Below are positions 1-6,821 of a DNA stretch of 15,433 nucleotides, piece by piece. Each line of letters begins with the position of its first letter. Within the stretch, counting starts at the first letter, position 1. Where the stretch lies: the NCBI GenBank assembly GCA_002732675.1, contig NVRR01000041.1, forward strand, positions 1 to 15,433, read 5' to 3'. The DNA comes from Sneathiella sp. (lineage in GTDB: Bacteria > Pseudomonadota > Alphaproteobacteria > Sneathiellales > Sneathiellaceae). The translations under genes and the position numbers were made by a program. The notes beneath the pieces were generated by a model. That model saw only the letters and a list, made by a program, of their open reading frames with translations. It made no database searches and had not been told where the DNA came from.

Positions 1-627
1 ACGCGAGCGCTGGCGGGGAAAAATGGGGAAAACGCTCTTGTCGTGCCAACAGATGTCTCTGATCCAGATGCTGTGACGACGTTGTTCGAAACCGTCGAAG
101 CTGCCTATGGCCGGCTTGATCTACTCTTCAATAATGCGGGTGCCGGTGCGCCGCCAGTGACGCCGGATGAACTCTCGATTGAGGTTTGGCAAAACGCCGT
201 CAATACGAACCTGAACGGATCTTTTTATTGTGCGCGGGCTGCTTTTGCACTGATGCGGCGGCAATCTCCCATGGGCGGTCGGATCATCAATAACGGCTCC
301 ATTTCCGCTCATGCACCGCGGCCCTTTAGCATCGCCTATACGACAACCAAACATGCGATCACCGGCCTGACGAAATGCCTGTCTTTAGATGGTCGCCCGT
401 ATGACATTGCCTGTGGTCAGATCGATATTGGTAATGCGGCGACGGATATGACGGCGAGAATGAAAGACGGCGTGCCGCAGGCGAATTTGGAACGGTTGCC
501 TGAGCCGGTTATGGATGTAGCGAATGTGGCTTCAGCTATCGTCTTTATGGATAGCCTCGGTCTCGACGCCAATGTGCAGTTTATGACGGTGATGGCGACC
601 AAGATGCCGTTCATTGGCCGGGGGTGA
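1..627 (+). CDS. SDR-family oxidoreductase, 5' end outside window
   Basis: This is a classical short-chain dehydrogenase/reductase, a cytoplasmic NAD(P)-dependent oxidoreductase acting on an alcohol or ketone. The frame is open from base 1, so the gene begins upstream; 208 codons are visible and the N-terminal GxxxGxG cofactor motif is missing only because of the window edge. Numbering from base 1, the NNAG motif is at residues 44-47, the catalytic serine is probably S100, and the YxxxK motif is Y113/K117, with the expected 12-residue spacing between S and Y. The segment around S100 to K117 (NGSIS, then YTTTKHA) is typical of SDRs annotated only generically. The C-terminal part is normal in length, so the gene ends intact. 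It lies 86 bp upstream of the pirin gene on the same strand and may be cotranscribed. The family is secure; the substrate cannot be told. Confidence 0.93.
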   Translation, partial: TRALAGKNGENALVVPTDVSDPDAVTTLFETVEAAYGRLDLLFNNAGAGAPPVTPDELSIEVWQNAVNTNLNGSFYCARAAFALMRRQSPMGGRIINNGSISAHAPRPFSIAYTTTKHAITGLTKCLSLDGRPYDIACGQIDIGNAATDMTARMKDGVPQANLERLPEPVMDVANVASAIVFMDSLGLDANVQFMTVMATKMPFIGRG

Positions 628-713
628 TGGGGTCTTTGAAACGGATAAAGAATACCTATATGAAAAGCATATTAAACTGATCGTTCCAAATTAAGAATAT
701 AAGGAAACCCTAT

Positions 714-1553
714 ATGTCAAACCCCCGTACCGTTTCCCGCGTTGTCCGCTCTCAGGTTGCCTCCGATGGGGCAGGGGTGAAATTGCGCCGTTCGATCGGG
801 ATGGGGGATATTTCGGAACTCGATCCATTTTTGTTACTGGATAATTTCGGCACAGAAAACCCGGACGATTATATCGCTGGATTTCCCGAGCATCCCCATC
901 GTGGTTTCGAAACCGTCACCTATATGATCGCCGGGCAAATGCGGCATAAGGATTCTACTGGAGCCGAAGGCGTGCTCGGCCCGGGCAGTGTTCAATGGAT
1001 GACCGCGGGTCGGGGCATTGTGCATTCTGAAATGCCCGAGCAACGCGAAGGCGAGATGAGCGGCTTTCAGCTTTGGGTTAATCTACCCGCCAAGGACAAA
1101 ATGTGCCCGCCGCGCTATCAAAATATTGATCCCGGAGATGTGCCTATTGCGGATCTTGGGGATGTTCAAATCCGTGTCCTCGCAGGTCAAGTATTGGTCG
1201 GTGGCGACGAGGTTCATGGCCCCATATCGAAGGTCTCGGTTGATCCCGTATATATAGATGTGACGTTGTCTGCGGGCAGCCGTTATACCCATGATATTGA
1301 GCCTGGACATACTGCCTTCGCCTATGTTTTTCAAGGCAATGTCAATGTCGCCGGGACGGCGGTAGAGCAGCATCATCTGGCCATATTATCCGATGGCGGC
1401 GAAGTTGAATTATCATCGGAAAATGGTGGCCGGTTGATCCTTGTCGCCGGGCGGCCCATCGGTGAACCCGTTGCCCGACATGGCCCCTTTGTGATGAACA
1501 CTTTCGAAGAAATCCAGCAGGCCGTACAGGACTATCAAAACGGAAATTTCTGA
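714..1553 (+). CDS. Pirin family protein (bicupin)
   Basis: This 279-residue protein is a full-length pirin, a cytoplasmic double-cupin metalloprotein. Some bacterial pirins have quercetin 2,3-dioxygenase activity and others bind metabolic enzymes; which applies here is unknown. The N-terminal cupin carries the pirin signature FPEHPHRGFETVTY at about residues 57-70 and GRGIVHSEMPE at about 99-109. The predicted iron ligands H60, H62, H104 and E106 match the His-His-His-Glu set of the family. The C-terminal cupin (about residues 170-270) includes the GHTAFAYVFQG strand. The start is supported by AAGGAA at 701-706, seven bases before the ATG. It sits between an SDR gene and an OYE-type flavoenzyme, which suggests a redox or aromatic/enone-related role, but that is inference. 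Confidence 0.95.
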   Translation: MSNPRTVSRVVRSQVASDGAGVKLRRSIGMGDISELDPFLLLDNFGTENPDDYIAGFPEHPHRGFETVTYMIAGQMRHKDSTGAEGVLGPGSVQWMTAGRGIVHSEMPEQREGEMSGFQLWVNLPAKDKMCPPRYQNIDPGDVPIADLGDVQIRVLAGQVLVGGDEVHGPISKVSVDPVYIDVTLSAGSRYTHDIEPGHTAFAYVFQGNVNVAGTAVEQHHLAILSDGGEVELSSENGGRLILVAGRPIGEPVARHGPFVMNTFEEIQQAVQDYQNGNF

Positions 1554-1637
1554 TCTGGAGAGCCTTGCCAGTAACACTGAGAACCGATACATTTCACCTA
1601 ATAATTATCACATCAAGAATGATAAAAAGGATACTCC

Positions 1638-2867
1638 ATGCCCATTGATATCTCTGCGCCCTTCACCCTGCCTTGTGGGACCACCGTCAAGAATCGGATT
1701 GCCAAGGCGCCGATGACGGAAGGGCTTGCCGATCCCATGAACCGGGCGACATCGCGCCACGAAACGCTTTATCGCAAATGGGCGGAGGGCGGCGCCGGTA
1801 TTCTGGTAACTGGGAATGTTCAGGTTGATCGCCGGTATCTGGAGCGGCCGGGCAATGTGGTAATTGATCAAAACGGCGGGCAGGACGAGCTGCGCGCGTT
1901 TGCCGCGGCGGGCACTCTCAATGACACAATATTGTTAATGCAAATCGGCCATGCTGGGCGGCAAACGCCGCGGCGGGTTAATCCGCGGCCTGTTGCCCCG
2001 TCTGAGGTTGCTCTTGCCTTGCCCGAAAGCGCCTTTGGTGCCCCGAGAGCCTTGTCGTCAGAAGAAGTGGAAGATGTCATTCGCCGATTTGTTCATGTGG
2101 CGAAAACGGCCAAGGAAACCGGTTTTTCGGGGGTTCAGGTGCATGGCGCCCATGGCTATCTTGTCTCGGAATTTCTGTCACCGCTTGCCAATAGACGCGA
2201 TGATAAATGGGGAGGATCGCTTGAAAATCGGGCGCGGCTCCTGCGGGAAGTCGTCCAGGGCATTCGCGCCGAAGTCGGTCCGGAATACCCGATTTCCGTT
2301 AAACTCAATTCGTCAGATTTTCAAACCGGCGGCTTCAGCTATGAAGATTGCCTGCAAGTCGTAAAATGGCTCGAAGAAGATACGGTGGATCTTCTGGAAA
2401 TCTCTGGGGGCAATTATGAAAACCCGGCGATGATGATGGGTGGGCGGGGTGCTGATGAAATACGCGCAACAACCATTGCTCGCGAAGCCTATTTCATGAG
2501 CTATGCCGAAGGCATCCGCAAAGCAACAAATATTCCGCTGATGGTGACGGGCGGATTTCGTACGCGCACCGCCATGGATGCGGCGCTGGAAGAGGGGAAT
2601 GTCGATTTCATCGGGATTGGCCGACCGATGTGCGTCGACACTGACGCCCCGGCGCAACTTCTGTCAGATCCCGACGGGAAAGCTATTGCTTATGAGCAGA
2701 AAATCAAACCATCGAAAGGCGCTCTTGGCTGGTTTTGCCTGAACATTATCCGTCATGCAGATGGTATGGAGCCGGATAGAGGTATGACCGGCGAACAGGC
2801 CATATCCGATTATCTGGTGAATGAAGAGAATACGGCTGCTGCGCTCGTCGGGCGTAAGTTGGACTGA
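1638..2867 (+). CDS. NADH:flavin oxidoreductase, Old Yellow Enzyme family
   Basis: This 409-residue protein is a single-domain FMN-binding TIM barrel of the OYE/2,4-dienoyl-CoA reductase family. Members reduce activated C=C bonds of enones, enals or nitro compounds with NAD(P)H in the cytoplasm. Visible motifs are GHAGRQ at 104-109 and the substrate-binding pair H169/H172 with Y174 in VHGAHGYLVSEFLSP, the same arrangement as in YqjM-type enzymes. WGGSLENRAR at about 191-200 is the family signature with W in place of the usual Y. ISGGNYENP near 255 and VTGGFRT near 305 are phosphate-binding strands. The length and the lack of a Cys-rich C-terminal region show there is no 4Fe-4S/FAD extension, unlike true dienoyl-CoA reductase FadH. 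AAGGA at 1627-1631 lies six bases before the ATG. The natural substrate is unknown. Confidence 0.94.
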   Translation: MPIDISAPFTLPCGTTVKNRIAKAPMTEGLADPMNRATSRHETLYRKWAEGGAGILVTGNVQVDRRYLERPGNVVIDQNGGQDELRAFAAAGTLNDTILLMQIGHAGRQTPRRVNPRPVAPSEVALALPESAFGAPRALSSEEVEDVIRRFVHVAKTAKETGFSGVQVHGAHGYLVSEFLSPLANRRDDKWGGSLENRARLLREVVQGIRAEVGPEYPISVKLNSSDFQTGGFSYEDCLQVVKWLEEDTVDLLEISGGNYENPAMMMGGRGADEIRATTIAREAYFMSYAEGIRKATNIPLMVTGGFRTRTAMDAALEEGNVDFIGIGRPMCVDTDAPAQLLSDPDGKAIAYEQKIKPSKGALGWFCLNIIRHADGMEPDRGMTGEQAISDYLVNEENTAAALVGRKLD

Positions 2868-2940
2868 CGTCCATTTTAAACCTCAAAACCGTTCTATTTT
2901 AACAGATAAACGCTGAGGGAATTTAGAGAACTGCCAAACT

Positions 2941-3249
2941 TTACTCCGGTAGAGATGGGTGTTGGTCTGTTCAGCCACATTTTCTAGGGCCATGCAGATA
3001 TAATAGCTGATCTTCGCGACGCTGGCGCTCGCCTAGCCCTGTTTGGTTTAAGAACTGCTTTCTGACGCTAAAATTGGGAAAATAGACAGGGCTCTCAGAT
3101 AGTCCCGCAACCTGGTTGTGGGTTCTAAAGCTTTCCATTTCCTGCTCATCCTTTGCAAGTCATACCCGGACATTATTCAGTTTCTTGTCTATCTCTTCGC
3201 AACCCATCGATAAGTCAGTCTCAATAATTCCGTCGAAAAGGCGTTTGGC
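2941..3249 (-). pseudogene. Possible decayed reading frame in the 462-base gap
   Basis: The gap between the flavoenzyme gene and the first TRAP gene (2868-3329) holds no intact gene. On the minus strand one frame runs from 3249 to a TAA at 2941-2943 and is broken only by TGA codons at 3162-3160 and 2973-2971. Its middle portion, an ATG-initiated stretch of 55 codons at 3138-2971, has a natural protein-like composition (for example FRTHNQVAGL and QTGLGERQRREDQLLYLHG). Both stops could derive from TGG Trp codons. I do not recognise the family. An overlapping plus-strand frame at 2910-3065, with one TAG, is also partly open, so the coding strand is not certain. The frame could also be open by chance. 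Confidence 0.3.
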
Positions 3250-3250
3250 T

Positions 3251-3322
3251 TAAATTAAAAGCAGTATTGACTGTATTTTATTTATATATTACCCTCTCCT
3301 CATAAATTTCTAAAAAGGGAGG
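3251..3322 (+). promoter_or_regulatory. AT-rich putative promoter and leader of the TRAP operon
   Basis: This stretch before the first TRAP gene is markedly AT-rich. TTGACT at 3267-3272 is a good -35 match. The downstream TATATA/TATATT at 3283-3290 is too close (10-12 bases), and TTACCC at 3289-3294 is correctly spaced but a poor -10 match, so the exact hexamers are uncertain. A strong ribosome-binding site, AAAGGGAGG at 3314-3322, lies seven bases before the ATG at 3330. It is the most likely transcription entry point for the long downstream gene train, because a 462-base gap precedes it. Confidence 0.35.
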
Positions 3323-3329
3323 CTGACCA

Positions 3330-4364
3330 ATGACTAACTTTATATCCATCTTGACAGCGAAAAAGCCAATGTGGCGGAATGCTATCTGTGCGGCATCAGT
3401 TGCTGCGGTTGCCTTGAGCGCGGGCACCGCAAATGCGGAAGAAAAATTCGATCTGGCAAATGCTTATGGCGCGACCAGCATCCATGCAGAGGGCAATGTT
3501 GTGTTCGCGGAAGCACTGGCAGAAGCTTCTGGCAAGGATATTATTGTGACCGTGCATCCAGGTGGATCACTTGGTTACAAATCTGCTGATCACTTTGATG
3601 CTGTGCGCGACGGTGCCGTCGATATTGCTGATACACCGGCCAATTTTCTCGGCGGAATTGATCCTTACTTTCTGATCTCTTCCATGCCATTTCTGGTGAA
3701 ATCGGTTGATGAAGCCAAAATACTTCTTGAACTTGCCAAGCCCGAGTATGAGCGCATTCTGGAAGCAAACGGCCAGAAATTTCTTTACGCTTCTCCGTGG
3801 CCTGCGTCTGGTATCTGGTCAAAGGATCCGGTGAAGTCGGCGGCTGATCTTGCAGGCGTCAAAATTCGGACATTCGATCCGAATGGGACCAAAGCGTTAA
3901 AGGCTATTAATGCGGCCCCAATCCAGCTGGCCTGGGCCGATGTTGTTCCGCAATTGGCCACGGGCGGCATTGATGCCGTGCTGACCTCCGCTGAAGGCGG
4001 TGTTTCTCAGAAATTTGTCGAGCATACCAAATATTTCACGGAGATAAATTACGCCTTGCCGCTCAATATCGTTCACATGAACAAGGCGATTTTCGACGGT
4101 CTTTCCTCAGATCAGCAGAAAATGATCATGGACGCAGCTGCTATCGCCTCTGATCGCAACTGGGCCGAAGTCGTTGGCCGGACAGAGAAGAACTACGCCC
4201 AGCTCAAAAAAGATGGCGGAATCATTGTAACCGAAGGGACAGAGGTATTGCTTGTTGACCTCTCCAAAGCTGGTGACGTTGTTCTGGCAGAGTGGCTTGA
4301 AAAAACTGGCGATCGTGGCACTGCGGCAATTGCTGCCTTCCGCGCCAAAACCGGCCAGAAATAA
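3330..4364 (+). CDS. TRAP transporter periplasmic solute-binding protein (DctP family), system 1
   Basis: This 344-residue protein is the extracytoplasmic binding subunit of a TRAP secondary transporter, which hands an organic acid to the QM membrane complex in a sodium-dependent way. The N-terminus has a Sec signal peptide: lysines and an arginine, a hydrophobic stretch at about 18-32, and a cleavage site after ANA at 34-36. A second possible start is M14. The mature DctP fold shows the helix-loop region VKIRTFDPNG at 178-187, where R180 is the position of the arginine that normally clamps the substrate carboxylate. QLATGGIDAVLTSAEGG at 208-224 is the usual downstream motif. The gene is followed by a strong stem-loop and then its dctQ and dctM partners on the same strand. 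The carboxylate nature of the ligand is inferred from the family; the actual ligand is unknown. Confidence 0.93.
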   Translation: MTNFISILTAKKPMWRNAICAASVAAVALSAGTANAEEKFDLANAYGATSIHAEGNVVFAEALAEASGKDIIVTVHPGGSLGYKSADHFDAVRDGAVDIADTPANFLGGIDPYFLISSMPFLVKSVDEAKILLELAKPEYERILEANGQKFLYASPWPASGIWSKDPVKSAADLAGVKIRTFDPNGTKALKAINAAPIQLAWADVVPQLATGGIDAVLTSAEGGVSQKFVEHTKYFTEINYALPLNIVHMNKAIFDGLSSDQQKMIMDAAAIASDRNWAEVVGRTEKNYAQLKKDGGIIVTEGTEVLLVDLSKAGDVVLAEWLEKTGDRGTAAIAAFRAKTGQK

Positions 4365-4369
4365 TACCC

Positions 4370-4430
4370 GATACTGAGCTTCGGCGGTTTGCCGCCCAGC
4401 TCAGTATCGCGGCGGGTGAGGCTTTTCTTT
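4370..4430 (+). terminator. Intercistronic stem-loop with T-rich tail between dctP1 and dctQ1
   Basis: An 11-bp perfect inverted repeat pairs GATACTGAGCT (4370-4380) with AGCTCAGTATC (4398-4408). Inside it GGCGG (4383-4387) pairs with CCGCC (4392-4396) around a TTTG loop. The tract TTTTCTTTT follows at 4422-4430, about 14 bases below the stem, so it is not a textbook intrinsic terminator. It starts six bases after the dctP stop and ends before the dctQ ribosome-binding site. A partial terminator, or a barrier against 3' exonuclease that stabilises the binding-protein mRNA, fits best. Confidence 0.75.
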
Positions 4431-4452
4431 TCCGCCACTCACCAAGCGCGCT

Positions 4453-4459
4453 GGGAGGG
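4453..4459 (+). promoter_or_regulatory. Ribosome-binding site deciding the dctQ1 start
   Basis: GGGAGGG lies four bases before GTG at 4464 and seven before TTG at 4467. No comparable site precedes the longer-frame ATG at 4389, which falls inside the stem-loop. The true start is therefore GTG 4464 or TTG 4467. Confidence 0.7.
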
Positions 4460-4463
4460 TGTT

Positions 4464-4967
4464 GTGTTGGGTAAATTTATTGACATTTTGAGTAAGGCTG
4501 CGGCTGTTTTCGCCTGTGCCATTCTTGTCGCAATGACGATGATGATCCTGTACGAAATTATTCTTCGGACCTTTTTTGCGTCCTCCACCTATGTCCTTGA
4601 CGAGTTCGTTGGATATGGTGTCGCCGTCATGACCTTTATGTCCTTTGCGCTGGCGTTGCGCGACGGAGTGTTTATCCGGGTCAATCTTGTCACAGCAAAT
4701 GTGGGCCCCAAAGTCCGGCGCATCCTAGAAGTCGGATCCTGTGCCGTCGGGACGGTCCTGTTTACTTTCCTGGGCTATTTCATCCTTAAACTTGTCATGC
4801 GGAATTTTGAGAACGGGGTGGTGAGCAATTCTCTTGCTGAAACGCCGCTCTGGATCCCTCAAGGGTTTGTCTTCTTGGGTGTTGCGCTGTTGGTATTGCA
4901 ATTTGCGGCATTAACCGTTCGCTTCAGCCTTGGCGAGCCGATTATCGACAAACATGAAGAGCTCTAG
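4464..4967 (+). CDS. TRAP transporter small permease (DctQ family), system 1
   Basis: From the GTG at 4464 this is a 167-residue inner-membrane protein with four hydrophobic segments at about 10-34, 46-65, 88-110 and 128-152, the standard DctQ layout. ETPLWIPQGFVFLG, just before and within the fourth segment, is a family signature, and LALRDGVFIRVNLV between segments two and three matches the usual charged loop. DctQ pairs with DctM to form the membrane half of the transporter. The frame stays open back to an ATG at 4389, but those extra 25 residues would be encoded by the stem-loop and are unlike DctQ N-termini, so the shorter start is preferred. Nine bases separate it from dctM, implying translational coupling. 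Confidence 0.9.
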   Translation: MLGKFIDILSKAAAVFACAILVAMTMMILYEIILRTFFASSTYVLDEFVGYGVAVMTFMSFALALRDGVFIRVNLVTANVGPKVRRILEVGSCAVGTVLFTFLGYFILKLVMRNFENGVVSNSLAETPLWIPQGFVFLGVALLVLQFAALTVRFSLGEPIIDKHEEL

Positions 4968-4976
4968 GGGAATGTC

Positions 4977-6290
4977 ATGACCGAATTACTCGCAGGCTTT
5001 ATCGTTCTAATGCTGATTTTCTTTTATCTGGGCATCGGTGTTTGGGTGTTCATCGGCTTGCTTCTTGTATCCGTTACTGTTCAGATTTTTGTGCTCGATA
5101 TGTCGTTCGTCAAAATCGGCGCCATTGCCTCCAGTATTATGCTGCGTTCTGCGTCGTCCTGGGAACTCGCGGCGATCCCGATGTTTATCTGGATGGGCGA
5201 TATTATTTTTAGAACCGATATTTCAAAGCGGCTTTTCCGGGGACTAACACCACTGGTAAACAAGATCCCGGGGCGGCTTCTGCATGTTAATATTGTCGGC
5301 TGCACGTTGTTCGCAGCTGTCAGTGGATCAAGCACGGCAACGGCCGTGACTGTGGGCAAGATCTCTTTGGAGGAACTCTCCAAACGCAATTATGACCCCA
5401 TGATCTCTGTGGGTTCGTTGGCAGGAGCGGGGAGTCTCGGGCTCCTGATCCCGCCCTCTATCGTTATGATCGTTTACGGTATTCTGGCGGAGGTTTCTAT
5501 CGTTCAGCTCTTCGCGGCCGGGGTGTTCCCGGGTCTGATGATTGCCGCACTTTACTCCACTTATATTGCGGTCAAGGTCAAACTCAATCCGTCCCTTATT
5601 ATGGACCAGGATATTGAAACCCGGTCTTTTTCAATGAGTGATGTGAAAGACTTGACGCCGATTGGGGTGCTGATTGTCGTCGTACTGGGCTCTATCTATA
5701 CCGGTGTCGCCACGCCATCTGAAGCGGCGGCTATTGGCGTTACGGCAGCATTGTTGCTGGCCTTGGTTACGAAGCAACTGACGAAGAACCTTTTTATAGA
5801 ATCTATCATGAGCGCGGTGAAGATGTCCGCAATGGTGATTTCTCTTGTCGTCGCGGCAGCGTTGCTATCGTCCACTATGGGCTATCTGCATTTACCGCAG
5901 AAAATTGCTACTGCTATCGCCAACCTCGATCTTGCGCCTTATGCCCTGATGGCGATGTTGGCGGCATTTTACATCTTGCTGGGCCTTTTTTTGGAAGGCA
6001 TTTCCATTACGGTGATGAGCCTGCCGATTACCCTGCCGCTGGTTATTCAGGCCGGGTTTGACCCTATGTGGTTTGGCGTATTCCTGATCCTGATGGTGGA
6101 GCTGGCGACCATTACACCGCCGGTCGGGTTCAATCTCTTTGTCTTGCAAGGGCTGACCAATATGTCCATTAGCAAGATCGCGAAAGCGGCCTTTCCGTTC
6201 TTCCTGTTGCTTGTGGTTGGGGTCGTCTTGCTGACAATATTCCCGCAAATTGCCCTCTGGTTGCCTCAGCAGATTGCCGGAAAGCCATGA
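4977..6290 (+). CDS. TRAP transporter large permease (DctM family), system 1
   Basis: This 437-residue, highly hydrophobic inner-membrane protein is the transport channel subunit of the TRAP system, a member of the ion-transporter superfamily using an elevator mechanism with sodium coupling. Family motifs are SGSSTATA at 116-123, AGSLGLLIPPS at 151-161, the EGISITVMSLPITLPLV helix hairpin in the second half, and ITPPVGFNLFVLQG, the second inverted-repeat counterpart of the LIPPS region. The length is normal for an unfused DctM. The stop overlaps the start of the GAF gene by four bases (ATGA), so the two are probably translationally coupled. Confidence 0.95.
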   Translation: MTELLAGFIVLMLIFFYLGIGVWVFIGLLLVSVTVQIFVLDMSFVKIGAIASSIMLRSASSWELAAIPMFIWMGDIIFRTDISKRLFRGLTPLVNKIPGRLLHVNIVGCTLFAAVSGSSTATAVTVGKISLEELSKRNYDPMISVGSLAGAGSLGLLIPPSIVMIVYGILAEVSIVQLFAAGVFPGLMIAALYSTYIAVKVKLNPSLIMDQDIETRSFSMSDVKDLTPIGVLIVVVLGSIYTGVATPSEAAAIGVTAALLLALVTKQLTKNLFIESIMSAVKMSAMVISLVVAAALLSSTMGYLHLPQKIATAIANLDLAPYALMAMLAAFYILLGLFLEGISITVMSLPITLPLVIQAGFDPMWFGVFLILMVELATITPPVGFNLFVLQGLTNMSISKIAKAAFPFFLLLVVGVVLLTIFPQIALWLPQQIAGKP

Positions 6291-6805
6291 CGATGACAAC
6301 TCAACAGGATCTGCTGATACAGGAGGCGGCGGCCATTGCCCGGCACGTTGCTGTGGAAACGGATATGCAGAAGGTCTGGAAGCAGGCTGACGCCGCCTTC
6401 GACCGTATCATCGGCCATCGGATGTTTACCGTTCTGCGTTATGAGGCGGAAACCGGCAAGGTCTGGCGGCTCTATACGAGTAATCCGGCCGACTATCCGG
6501 TGGGCGGCTTCAAAGTAATGGGCCCCACGCCCTGGGGTGACCTGGTCCTGAAACAGGGGCAGCCTTTCGTCGGCAAGGATGCGGATGCCGTGCGCTGGGC
6601 CTATCCGGATCATGAAACCATCATTGGTCTTGGCTTCGAATCCGCTCTCAATATTCCGATGTGCGTCGCCGGTAAAACCCTCGGCACCATTAACCTCACC
6701 CATGTGGCAGGGCATTACCAGGAAAGGCATGTCAGGGACGCCAGCGTTCTCGCCGCCTGCCTGACGCCGCTCTGTATGCACAGCAACTCATCCGCAAATT
6801 ATTAA
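6287..6805 (+). CDS. Solo GAF-domain protein
   Basis: This 172-residue soluble protein consists almost entirely of one GAF domain (about residues 12-165), with no attached kinase, cyclase or DNA-binding domain. Typical features are an amphipathic helix at the N-terminus, the strand GHRMFTVLRYEAETGKVWRLYT at about 43-64 (residue letters split by a turn), the P-x-G-D region near 84, and the strand pair ALNIPMCVAGKTLGTINLTH near 120-140. The cysteines do not form the set expected of free-methionine-sulfoxide reductase, a catalytic GAF enzyme. A small-molecule-binding or regulatory role is inferred. It overlaps dctM1 by four bases and is followed 16 bases later by the amidohydrolase, so it is embedded in the transport-hydrolysis operon. 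ATG at 6293 is an alternative start. Confidence 0.82.
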   Translation: MTMTTQQDLLIQEAAAIARHVAVETDMQKVWKQADAAFDRIIGHRMFTVLRYEAETGKVWRLYTSNPADYPVGGFKVMGPTPWGDLVLKQGQPFVGKDADAVRWAYPDHETIIGLGFESALNIPMCVAGKTLGTINLTHVAGHYQERHVRDASVLAACLTPLCMHSNSSANY

Positions 6806-6821
6806 AAAAGGTTCGTATATT

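Noticed and set aside
43..45. GTG as start of the SDR gene
   Set aside because: The frame is open to base 1, and a start here would remove the whole Rossmann cofactor motif; the gene simply begins outside the window.
655..716. Direct repeat CCTATATG at 655-662 and 709-716, and the short inverted repeat ATATG/CATAT at 658-672
   Set aside because: Both are short and in AT-rich sequence, and the second repeat copy includes the pirin start codon; chance is sufficient.
2910..3065. Plus-strand frame with one TAG overlapping the proposed minus-strand relic
   Set aside because: It is short and its codon third positions are AT-rich, unlike neighbouring genes; it remains a weaker alternative to the minus-strand frame.
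4389..4463. N-terminal extension of DctQ1 from ATG 4389
   Set aside because: It would begin inside the stem-loop, lacks a ribosome-binding site, and adds residues unlike DctQ proteins.
6287..6805. GAF protein as free methionine-(R)-sulfoxide reductase
   Set aside because: That family is a similar length, but its conserved catalytic cysteines and surrounding motifs are absent.
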